From Acetobacterium fimetarium (GTDB taxonomy: Bacteria; Bacillota; Clostridia; Eubacteriales; Eubacteriaceae): 64,000 nucleotides of DNA. Both the position numbers and the translations under genes were made by a program. The notes beneath the pieces are model-generated. The model did no database searches, was not told the origin of the DNA, and saw nothing but the letters and a program-made list of their open reading frames with translations. The stretch lies in assembly GCF_014284475.1 (NCBI RefSeq), contig NZ_WJBC01000005.1, positions 124,001 through 188,000 on the forward strand. Direction: 5' to 3'. Below are positions 7,930 through 16,242 of this stretch, piece by piece. Numbering within the stretch: position 1 is the first letter of the stretch; every line of letters begins with the position of its first letter.

Positions 7930-10143
7930 CTATTTCAATAAATAGGGGCGGCTGACCGCCGTGGTTGGAGAACAGCCGTACTCGGCATTGGTAATTTCGA
8001 CATAATAACAGGTGCTGCCCGACGGATCTGGAGCCGTTACATTGAGGGTTTTGTCGGTCGCACCGGCAATGGCAGTACCATCGGCAGCGACGGCTTCGGG
8101 GCTGGTAAACCACTGATAGGTTAAGGTCCCGTCATCAACGCTGGCTTCGACAGTAAGGGAAACCGGAGAACCGGCTGTGATCAGAGACGTACTTTCGGGT
8201 TCGGAAGTGATCTGGGGCAATTCGGACAAAGCTGTCGGACTGGCAGGATCAGATCCCGTTACAACAATGCCGGCCAGCTTTGTCACCGTTTCCGCATTGT
8301 CCGCTGTTATCGTACAGTAATAGTAGACCGTACCGGATGTTTTTGATACCCCCGGGTCATAAGTTGACTCGGTTGCTCCGTCAATGGTGGTATCAACCGT
8401 GTTGATGCGTTTAAACCACTGGTAACTCAGCGTTTTCCCCTGTGAGACCGTTGCATCGACACTGATTGGAGCAGGGTTGCCGTTCAGGTAAATGCGCTGG
8501 GAAGATAAACCGGAAGTAACCGTGATGACTGGCTGTGATCTGACCGTCAATTTAATCGTTGGCTGGATACCATCATAATTAACGTAGCCGTCAGGCATGG
8601 TCAAGGTGCCGACATAAGTCGATTCGCCAACCTTCTTATTATCAGCGGATTCCGGCGCCCAGTTTACAGAGCAGGAGAAGACGTCGCTGCTGCCATAACC
8701 TTGTACCGTCACGCAAATCGGAAGTGTGTAATCGGCATTGTAATCGATGGTTTCCGAAACTGAATGATTGACGGCATCGATGGAGTCGATCATCGTGACC
8801 GCGGTGATGCTGGTTTTAACGGTAACCTTGCAGAAAGCGGTTTTATCACCATCAGCGGTTCTGGCGACAATCATGACCTGGCCATTGGAAACCGGTGTAA
8901 CAACGCCATTGTAGACAGTGGCAATACCGGGATTTGCCGATTCCCAGACAACCGCTTTATTGGTTGCATTCTCGGGACGAATGTCGGCGCTTAATATCAG
9001 AGTATTGCCCATCAGCACATCCGCTTCAATGGGTAAAACCTGAATTCCTGTTACCGAAACGAAAGCGGGTTCATCGGAAGGTTCGGTGACTGGCACTTCA
9101 TATTTGGGATTAATCAGATTGCCTGACGTGCTGGATTCAGAGTACCAGAGCGTATCGGCACGGGTGTCCCCAGTGGCATAGGTGGCGCTGAATGATGTTG
9201 TGCCGGAGCTGGATGAACCACCGGTTGTAGCGGCTTGAGACGTGCTTTTGGATACCATCAGACCGCCGGAAGGATCATTGACCAGCGGCGTTGTTGTGAC
9301 AGCCAGGGTGCCGGGGGTAATGGTGCCGGTAATGTTTGCGGCATTATTGGTTGTGGCGCTGGTGATACTGCCTTCACCGGTGATTTCCACGCGGGCATCC
9401 GCCCCAAGGGAAGCGACGACTGCGTTATTGCCAAGCTTGACGGTGGTGCCTTCACCGGCGCCGGTAATAATCAACGAACCGACGTTGGCATTGAGAGTCA
9501 GGGCAACCTTGGATCCGGCCTGTATTTTTTCTACAGCAGCGTTGGCGACAAGTGTTGAGCCGGCAGCATCAGGACCAAATGTGACGTTCCTGATCGCGGT
9601 ACTCAGCGTAATATCGGCAATGCCGTTGGCCTGAATATTGGTAATGGTGCCATTGTCCTGCGAGGTGACAGCGATCCGGCCGTCTGTTTTTTCGGCGATC
9701 AGGTTTGTAATCTGGCTTTTCTCACCAGCGACGACGGTGCAGACTGATTTGGCATCGAGGGTAGTGACTTTTGCATCGCCCAGCAGAATGACTTTCGTCC
9801 CGGGTTTCTCAACCGTAATCTTCTGGTAGGCGCCGCTGCTGATATAAATGGTGTCGCCCCCATAGACGAATAACTCACCCGCCACGTTACAGGAAGTAAG
9901 ATGGGTTTCGCCATCGGTAACCGAGTCGGCTACGGTAACATTTCCGGTGAAGGTCGCGTTTTCAATGGTAACGCCCGAAACGGTAATCAGAGCGTTCTGG
10001 TAGGTCGCGGTCTCGCTGTAAGTGCCGGCTGCGCGATAGGTTTTCATGTCGTTTCCGTTCTGGCCATTGTCCCGGAAAAATATGATTGCGGTAAGGAGGA
10101 CTAATAGGATAATAATAATAGAAATAATCGGTTTCTGCTTCAT
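7930..10143 (-). CDS. Anchored or secreted protein with bacterial Ig-like domains
   Basis: 737 residues. The N-terminus has MKQKP then a hydrophobic segment (about 6-23) that acts as signal peptide or membrane anchor. Residues about 40-290 are rich in Val/Thr/Ala/Gly with short repeating strands (GTITNIQANGIADITLSTAI), consistent with a beta-helix-like fold. Residues about 300-330 form a Ser/Thr/Gly linker. A Big_2-type Ig domain follows at about 360-445 (VTGIQVLPIEADVLMGNTL, then WESANPGIATV). Two later Ig-like modules have the TLSYQWF / TLTYQWF strand. No LPXTG or choline-binding repeat is visible. Its role is probably surface adhesion or cell envelope, but no ligand can be named. Predicted start ATG at 10143 follows AAGGAATG. 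Confidence 0.8.
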   Translation of the reverse strand: MKQKPIISIIIILLVLLTAIIFFRDNGQNGNDMKTYRAAGTYSETATYQNALITVSGVTIENATFTGNVTVADSVTDGETHLTSCNVAGELFVYGGDTIYISSGAYQKITVEKPGTKVILLGDAKVTTLDAKSVCTVVAGEKSQITNLIAEKTDGRIAVTSQDNGTITNIQANGIADITLSTAIRNVTFGPDAAGSTLVANAAVEKIQAGSKVALTLNANVGSLIITGAGEGTTVKLGNNAVVASLGADARVEITGEGSITSATTNNAANITGTITPGTLAVTTTPLVNDPSGGLMVSKSTSQAATTGGSSSSGTTSFSATYATGDTRADTLWYSESSTSGNLINPKYEVPVTEPSDEPAFVSVTGIQVLPIEADVLMGNTLILSADIRPENATNKAVVWESANPGIATVYNGVVTPVSNGQVMIVARTADGDKTAFCKVTVKTSITAVTMIDSIDAVNHSVSETIDYNADYTLPICVTVQGYGSSDVFSCSVNWAPESADNKKVGESTYVGTLTMPDGYVNYDGIQPTIKLTVRSQPVITVTSGLSSQRIYLNGNPAPISVDATVSQGKTLSYQWFKRINTVDTTIDGATESTYDPGVSKTSGTVYYYCTITADNAETVTKLAGIVVTGSDPASPTALSELPQITSEPESTSLITAGSPVSLTVEASVDDGTLTYQWFTSPEAVAADGTAIAGATDKTLNVTAPDPSGSTCYYVEITNAEYGCSPTTAVSRPYLLK

Positions 10144-10776
10144 GACATTCCTTCCCTTTTTCTTATTTCGATGTATGCATATAATGCTTACATTTGACTT
10201 AATTCAAGTGTCTTAAGTCTACCACAATAAATGCACGATGTAAATAGAATGTAAACAAGTTGTAAAAGAAAAAATAATGATGTAAAGAAAATAGAATGAT
10301 GCATCGAAAATATTGCTAAATGGTGATCAAGACTGATGCATCCTGATTTTCAAGGGTTCATATTAGTGCCGCATTGTGGCGCTCGAACCGTCGCTTAAAA
10401 ACCGTTTCCCATTGAAAAACAGAGCGTCTGGAGATTTGTAACAACTTGATAATTTCAAAGTATATCGTTGCGAATAAAAAATTAATATGATATCATAAAG
10501 AAAATGTATTGATGCCTGCCGCTACACCAGGTTGAGATGATAAAAAATCATCCTGGCGGCAGATGTTAATCCGCGATCAGTTCACAGAAAACGCTTCAGA
10601 GAGGGATTTTATAAAAAGCTTCAAATTTATATTCGGGTGATAGCATTGAGAAATATTCACAATCTTTGCATATCCATAATCCAAAGATGTAAACGATGAA
10701 TTGATGATTTGCGGCTGAATCCACTCCCTGTATTGTAACAAAAAATAAAAATCCAATAATCAAAGAGGAGAAAAAA
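10144..10776. other. Long divergent intergenic region with structured leader
   Basis: 633 bases without a gene. The left part carries the promoter of the minus-strand Ig-like gene. A candidate + strand promoter is TTGCGA (10468-10473), a 17-base spacer and TATCAT (10491-10496). About 20 bases downstream lies a compound hairpin: CTGCCGC (10516-10522) pairs with GCGGCAG (10556-10562), and inside it GATGAT pairs with ATCATC around an A-rich loop. No U-tract follows, so it is not an intrinsic terminator. The leader before the STAS gene would be about 270 nt. Confidence 0.45.
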
Positions 10777-11079
10777 ATGAATATCGAGTTTAGAACAGAA
10801 AATGAAAAAACCATCGTGGATATGGAAGGGCGTTTGGATACAAATACCTCTCCGGGTTTTCAAAAAGACCTTGAAGCTTACTACAATCAGGAAGGTTTTA
10901 ACTTAACCCTTGATTTTGACAAATTGGATTTTGTCAGCAGCGCCGGATTGCGTGTTTTGCTGCTGATTCAGAAGAAGGGAAAAGCACTGAATGGCAATAT
11001 GGTGATTAAAAATGTAAAACCTGAAATTCAGGAGGTTTTCAACATGACCGGTTTTTCGGAAATTCTGACGATTGAGTAA
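10777..11079 (+). CDS. STAS-domain anti-anti-sigma-like protein
   Basis: A 100-residue single STAS domain. The segment LDFVSSAGLRVLL around residues 50-62 holds the serine (Ser55 by alignment to the RsbV site) that a partner kinase would phosphorylate in this family. The ribosome site is AAAGAGGAG. The stop is 31 bases before the first GH3 gene and no terminator intervenes, so it probably heads that operon. No cognate anti-sigma kinase is adjacent; the only RsbW-like gene in the window is about 46 kb away and has its own RsbV. It may be a switch or scaffold for the pathway that follows, which is inference. Confidence 0.88.
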   Translation: MNIEFRTENEKTIVDMEGRLDTNTSPGFQKDLEAYYNQEGFNLTLDFDKLDFVSSAGLRVLLLIQKKGKALNGNMVIKNVKPEIQEVFNMTGFSEILTIE

Positions 11080-11110
11080 GCAAAGATTGAACGGAGTAAG
11101 GGAAGATAAA

Positions 11111-12826
11111 ATGGAAAAAAATTTGATGCAAACAGAAACCTTCAACGAAATAATTTCTGGAAACATTCAAAAGAGTATTCCGGAAATATTAAAAGAAATG
11201 CCGAATGAAAAACTGATCCAGTTTTTTTTCGAAATAAAGAAACATCCTGAAGAAATGCAGAAAGCCGTTCTTTTGGATATCTTAAAACACGCAGAAAAGA
11301 GTGAATTTGGCAGGAAATTTGGATTTGAAGATATCAAATCCATTGCAGCATTCAAACAAACGGTGCCAATTTCAAATTATGATGACTATCAGCTTTATAT
11401 TGAGAAACTCAAGGCTGGTGAACCGGATCTTCTGTTCGCGGGCAAAACGGCGAGTTTCATTGCAACCAGTGGCTCCACCGGCGTTCCCAAGCTGATTCCT
11501 GAAAGTAAAAATGGTGAGCTGGTCAAGGGACTGGTTTCCCAGGTCCGCGCTATTCTGCTGCTGATGATGGCACCGGAGGTGATGGCGCCGGACAAAAAAA
11601 TTCTCGCCATTGCCAATCCTTCCGAGTATGCAAAGACGGAAGGCAACATCTCGGTGGGGTCAGCCTCCGGCCAGGCGGCCAAAGATATTCCGGTCGAGCT
11701 CCAGAAAAAAATGGCGCTGCCCGTTGAATTGATTCTGGCCAAAGATCTCGGCAATGAAGCCACTGATTATCTGACGATCCGGTATGCGCTTGCGGAGAAG
11801 AATCTTGCCGGTGTCGTATGCAGTAATATTGCCCACTTCAATATTCTACTCAAAAAAATGAACGCATCGGTGGCTGATCTGGTGACAGATATCCGCGATG
11901 GTGGGATCAGTGCTAAAATAAACATTGATGATGAATTGCGAGCAAAGCTGGTTTCAAAACTTAAGCCCAACCCGGAACGAGCTGCAGAACTGGAAAAAAT
12001 AGTAAAGAGCCGCAGCGGTTTGGATGTCGGCTCAATTTGGCCATGCTTTTCTGTCGTCTCCTGCTGGATGTCGTCTACTGCCCAGAGAATTGTAAATGAT
12101 GTAAAAAAACAGTTGCCTGAGCATGTGAAATTTCTGGAATGGGGATACGGAGCCAGCGAAGGCAAATTTAATATACCCGATAAAGCGTGTGATCCGGCAG
12201 GACTCCTGGCTCTATTTGGGTATTTTTTTGAATTCCTGCCGATTGGCGAAGAAAAAACACTGCAGGCTGATGAACTGAAGCAGGGAGCGTATTATGAGCT
12301 GATCATCACCTCCTATTCGGGGCTGTACCGCTACAATATGAAAGATATCGTCTTTGTCGACGAAACGATCGGCCTGTCTCCGAGAATCGTTTTTGTCTGC
12401 AAAGCATCAGAAAAACTTGCAATTGATGATTATGAGATGGCCGTTTATGAAATAGAAGAAGCGATCAGAACAGTCTCAGAACAAATCAATGAAGAGATCC
12501 GTTTTTATCAGGTGCTGGCAGACGAAAAACAAAACAGACTGGTCTTTATCGTCGAACCGTTTTCAGAAGATATTGACGGGGAAGCTTTTCAGCTGGCACT
12601 GGAAAACCACATCATCGCTCATCATGAAAAATACGGTAACAAACGGAAATCTCAGGAACTGGCGGCACTGCAGGTCCTTGTGATGAAGGACGGCTACCGT
12701 GATTCTTTGTTTACCCGGTCAATTCTGCCGGGAAAAAATGTTAACCAGACGAAACTGAAAACAATTGTGAAAGAATTCCCCGAAAATGACTATATAAAGA
12801 ATTGGCCAGGAGGAGAATCATGTTAA
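11111..12826 (+). CDS. GH3-family acyl-adenylating amide synthetase, paralogue A
   Basis: 571 residues. GH3 enzymes belong to the ANL superfamily; in plants they adenylate a carboxylic acid and join it to an amino acid. Visible motifs are the phosphate-binding loop TSGSTGVPK (119-127), the YGASEG adenine motif (346-351) and SGLYRYNMKDIV (from about 403). The C-terminal subdomain starts near KASEKLAIDDYE. Start ATG at 11111 follows GGGAAG; the frame also opens at a TTG at 11072 but that overlaps the STAS gene. Its 3' end overlaps paralogue B by seven bases. The acyl substrate and amine acceptor cannot be read from sequence. Bacterial members are mostly uncharacterised. Confidence 0.85.
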   Translation: MEKNLMQTETFNEIISGNIQKSIPEILKEMPNEKLIQFFFEIKKHPEEMQKAVLLDILKHAEKSEFGRKFGFEDIKSIAAFKQTVPISNYDDYQLYIEKLKAGEPDLLFAGKTASFIATSGSTGVPKLIPESKNGELVKGLVSQVRAILLLMMAPEVMAPDKKILAIANPSEYAKTEGNISVGSASGQAAKDIPVELQKKMALPVELILAKDLGNEATDYLTIRYALAEKNLAGVVCSNIAHFNILLKKMNASVADLVTDIRDGGISAKINIDDELRAKLVSKLKPNPERAAELEKIVKSRSGLDVGSIWPCFSVVSCWMSSTAQRIVNDVKKQLPEHVKFLEWGYGASEGKFNIPDKACDPAGLLALFGYFFEFLPIGEEKTLQADELKQGAYYELIITSYSGLYRYNMKDIVFVDETIGLSPRIVFVCKASEKLAIDDYEMAVYEIEEAIRTVSEQINEEIRFYQVLADEKQNRLVFIVEPFSEDIDGEAFQLALENHIIAHHEKYGNKRKSQELAALQVLVMKDGYRDSLFTRSILPGKNVNQTKLKTIVKEFPENDYIKNWPGGESC

Positions 12827-14502
12827 AAGTAGTTCCCAAATTAGTGTATTCCACGCTTATAAAAAAGGGGAATAAGAAAATTGCGAAATTCGATGAACTG
12901 ACAAAAAATGCACCCCAAGTCAATAAACAGTTGATGCTGGATTTGGTGAAGCGAAACGCCAGCACCGAGTTTGGCCAGCAATACAATTTTGAACAGATTG
13001 ATTCGCTGGAGGCCTATAAAGCGAAGGTGCCGTTTTCAACCTATGATGACTATGCCCCCTTCATCGAACGGATGATTAAAGGCGAAACAGGGCTCATCAC
13101 CAATGATCCGATTGTTCATTATGCCCTGACTTCAGGAAGCGTGGATAATCCCAAGCGGATTCCGGTTTCGGAACAGACGGTTAAAACCTATCGCGAATAT
13201 GCGACGCATTACAGCTTTGCGGTCATCAGTCAGGCGATGGCAAACAAATGGAAAAAAGGCCGCGGCCTGAATCTGATGGAAGTTAAATTTGAAACCCTGC
13301 CCAACGGACTGTTTGCCGGATCGATTTCCGGCAGAGGGGTGTACAGCATCAAAGATATGCTCTTTCTGATGTTCACATCGCCCAAAGAAGTGGTGTTTCC
13401 GGAACATATCATGGATTCCAAATATGCGCATCTGCGGTTTGCCCTGACGGATCGTTCGCTTTCGTATATTGTTTCGGCCTTTATGACGGCAGTTTCAGAT
13501 TTGATGAAATATCTCGAACTCAACTGGGAGCTTCTGGTCGATGACATCGAAAAGGGCACCATCAATCCGGAGATAAAAATCCCGGACGATGTCAGAGCCC
13601 AGTTGCAGGTATACATCAAACCTGATCCCAAGCGGGCGGCTGAATTAAGAAGGGAATTTGAAAAAGGCTTCACAGATCCGATCATTCCCAGAATCTGGCC
13701 GGAATTTACCTTTGTTCATGCCATCGGAAGCGGCGGGTTCTCTGTCTATACCGACAAAATGCGCCACTATTTGGGCGACATCCCGATTTATTTCAGCGTT
13801 TATGCGGCGTCAGAATCGATTATGGCGATCTGTCATGAGATGGAATCCCAGGAGTTTGTGTTGATTCCGGACAGCGCTTTTTATGAGTTTATCCCGATGG
13901 ATCGGGAAGACGATTCGGAAGAAACGCTGACAATGGATCAGCTGGAAACAGGCAAAGACTATGAAATCATTCTGACCAATACTTCGGGATTTTACCGTTA
14001 CCGAATCAAGGATGTGGTCCGCGTGGTGGGGTGGTATCAGAATTGCCCGAAAATACAATTTGTCTATCGATTGAATCAGATGGTCAGCATCGCCGGCGAA
14101 AAGACGACCGAAGAGTGCATCTCATGGGCCGTAAAAGAATTTGCCAAGGAAGCCGGCTGCCAGCTCGTTGACTACAGCGTCTATGCCGATACCATGGTTT
14201 CACCGGGCCGATATATCATCTTCATGGAGACCGAAGAACGGCTGGCAAAAGAAAAATACCGTGATTATCGCGACATCATCGAAAAGAAATTAAGCATTGC
14301 CAACCCGTCGATAGGCAAAAAAGTGAAAAGCGGCATCTTGAGTCCATCAGAAATTACCTTTGTGCAAGAAGAAACCTATGCTTTATATCGTGACCTGATG
14401 ATTCACCGGGGGATTTCCGGCAACCAGCTGAAACCCGTCCGCGTCATCGATACGCTGATTAAAGAGAACTTCTTTTTTGCATTGGTTGACAAGGAGCAGT
14501 AA
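12820..14502 (+). CDS. GH3-family acyl-adenylating amide synthetase, paralogue B
   Basis: 560 residues, homologous to the preceding gene along its length and presumably a tandem duplicate. The ANL motifs are TSGSVDNPK (104-112; a less canonical loop, VDN replacing the usual TTG), VYAASES (from 327) and SGFYRYRIKDVVRVVG (from about 389), then the hinge-like AGEKTTEE. ATG at 12820 follows AGGAGGAG, which lies in the end of paralogue A, so the two are translationally coupled and may act as a pair. Diverged motifs in A and B suggest different substrates, or one catalytic and one accessory chain. It ends one base before the ABC transporter start. Confidence 0.85.
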   Translation: MLKVVPKLVYSTLIKKGNKKIAKFDELTKNAPQVNKQLMLDLVKRNASTEFGQQYNFEQIDSLEAYKAKVPFSTYDDYAPFIERMIKGETGLITNDPIVHYALTSGSVDNPKRIPVSEQTVKTYREYATHYSFAVISQAMANKWKKGRGLNLMEVKFETLPNGLFAGSISGRGVYSIKDMLFLMFTSPKEVVFPEHIMDSKYAHLRFALTDRSLSYIVSAFMTAVSDLMKYLELNWELLVDDIEKGTINPEIKIPDDVRAQLQVYIKPDPKRAAELRREFEKGFTDPIIPRIWPEFTFVHAIGSGGFSVYTDKMRHYLGDIPIYFSVYAASESIMAICHEMESQEFVLIPDSAFYEFIPMDREDDSEETLTMDQLETGKDYEIILTNTSGFYRYRIKDVVRVVGWYQNCPKIQFVYRLNQMVSIAGEKTTEECISWAVKEFAKEAGCQLVDYSVYADTMVSPGRYIIFMETEERLAKEKYRDYRDIIEKKLSIANPSIGKKVKSGILSPSEITFVQEETYALYRDLMIHRGISGNQLKPVRVIDTLIKENFFFALVDKEQ

Positions 14503-16242
14503 ATGATAAGCTTACTCGTAAGATATTTAAAGGATTATCGCAGCCAGATGATCCTGGTATTTGTTTTTGTCCTGAGCCAGGCGGCCTGCCAGCTTTACCT
14601 GCCGGTCATGATGGGAAATATCGTCGCCGATGGCGTGATAAAAGGGGACACTGCCTATATTTTCAAAAGCGGTTCGATGATGCTCGGTGTTTCGCTCGTG
14701 GCCGCAGTTTGCATGGTCGCATCCAGCTATTATTCGGCCTATGTTACGGCATCCTTTACCAGTGGCATCAGAGCTGATGTCTTTGACAAAGTCAAAGACT
14801 TTTCCCAGACCGATTTTAACCGCTTCGGGGGCGCAACCCTGCTGACCCGGTCAACCTCGGACGCCACCCAGATGCAGATTGTTGTCATCAACGGGCTGCG
14901 TTCATTGCTGCTGATCCCGATCACCGGAGTTGGTGCGCTGGTTATGGCTTTCAGAGAAAACATAACCCTGACGCTGGTGCTTTTGACGTCATTTGTTCTG
15001 ACCATGGGGATCATTGTCATCACGACATCGAGAAGTATGCCGCTGTTTAAAACCATGCAGGAAAAAGTGGATCGCTTGAATCTGCTGATTAAGGAGAAAC
15101 TGACCGGAGTCCGCTCGATTCGGGCCTTCAACCGGCAGGATTATGAAACCGAAAAGTTTGGAAAAGCCAATCAGGAAGGTATGGATGCGGCCCTGAAAGC
15201 AAACTATGCCGTCGCATTTTTTTCGCCGCTGATGCAGCTGATGATGAATCTGACAATGGTTCTGATTTTGTGGCTAGGCTCAAAGGAAGTGCAGCAGCAG
15301 GTTGTCCAACTAAGTGATCTGATGGTATTTATTCAATATGTGCTGATGTTTATGTCGGCATTAAGCCTGGTGTCCGTGCTGCTGATGGCATACCCGCAGG
15401 CTCAGGTATCGGCCAATCGGGTCAGGGAAGTCCTGGATTGCGACTTTTCAATCAAAGACCCGGAGAAACCGCAAAAATTGGAAAATGTGAAAGGACGGAT
15501 CGAATTTAAAGATGTCTCCTTTGGCTATAAAGGGGCGGAGAATAATGTCCTGAGTCACCTCAATTTTGTCGCGGAGCCGGGGAAAATCACCGCGATCGTC
15601 GGCGCCACCGGATCTGGAAAAACGACCCTGGTGAATCTGATCATGCGACTCTATGAAGTCAGCGAAGGCGCCATCACAGTTGATAATACGGATATTAGAG
15701 ATTGCACCCAGCATGATCTCAGAAGCGTCATTGCCTATTCGCCGCAGGAATCGATACTGTTTGGCGGCTCGGTCATTGACAACATTCGCATCGGCAAAGA
15801 AAACGCATCGGAAGAAGAGGTCAGCGCGGCGCTGATTCTTGCGCAGGCCGCGGATTTTGTCAACGCCAGGGAAAATCAGATGATGAGTACGATTTCTCAG
15901 GGTGGCTCCGATCTTTCCGGCGGACAGCGGCAGCGGCTCAGTATTGCCAGGGCGGTTGTCAAAAAAGCACCGATTACCGTTTTTGATGATTGCTTTTCAG
16001 CTCTCGATTTCAAGACGGATTCACTGGTGCGAAAAGGCATCAGAGAAAATTTCAGCAATAAAACCGTGCTGATGGTGGCACAGCGAATCAGCACGATCCG
16101 CGATGCCGATAAAATTCTTGTGTTGGACAATGGCGCCATCGTGGGGCAGGGAAAACATGAGGAATTGGCAAAAGACTGTTACGTCTATCAGGAAATTCTG
16201 AAATCCCAATCCTATCGCGAGGAGAGGGGTGAATCACTATGA
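14503..16242 (+). CDS. ABC exporter half-transporter, subunit with degenerate catalytic site
   Basis: 579 residues: a six-helix transmembrane domain (about 1-310) fused to a nucleotide-binding domain. Walker A is GATGSGKTT near residue 367, the signature is a canonical LSGGQ near 469, and Walker B is ITVFDDCFSALD with Asp where the catalytic Glu should be. This pattern is typical of one chain of heterodimeric type IV exporters (TM287/288, BmrC/D). Its ATG follows the GH3-B stop immediately, and its last codons overlap the next half-transporter by four bases (ATGA). It most likely exports the product of the neighbouring synthetases; this is inferred from operon context. Confidence 0.93.
   Translation: MISLLVRYLKDYRSQMILVFVFVLSQAACQLYLPVMMGNIVADGVIKGDTAYIFKSGSMMLGVSLVAAVCMVASSYYSAYVTASFTSGIRADVFDKVKDFSQTDFNRFGGATLLTRSTSDATQMQIVVINGLRSLLLIPITGVGALVMAFRENITLTLVLLTSFVLTMGIIVITTSRSMPLFKTMQEKVDRLNLLIKEKLTGVRSIRAFNRQDYETEKFGKANQEGMDAALKANYAVAFFSPLMQLMMNLTMVLILWLGSKEVQQQVVQLSDLMVFIQYVLMFMSALSLVSVLLMAYPQAQVSANRVREVLDCDFSIKDPEKPQKLENVKGRIEFKDVSFGYKGAENNVLSHLNFVAEPGKITAIVGATGSGKTTLVNLIMRLYEVSEGAITVDNTDIRDCTQHDLRSVIAYSPQESILFGGSVIDNIRIGKENASEEEVSAALILAQAADFVNARENQMMSTISQGGSDLSGGQRQRLSIARAVVKKAPITVFDDCFSALDFKTDSLVRKGIRENFSNKTVLMVAQRISTIRDADKILVLDNGAIVGQGKHEELAKDCYVYQEILKSQSYREERGESL

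Noticed and set aside
8764-9829. Several + strand open frames opposite the Ig-like gene
   Set aside because: They are antisense to a protein with consistent domains and signal segment, have no ribosome sites and show no family features.
10516-10562. Intrinsic terminator upstream of the STAS gene
   Set aside because: A stable stem exists but there is no U tract after it.
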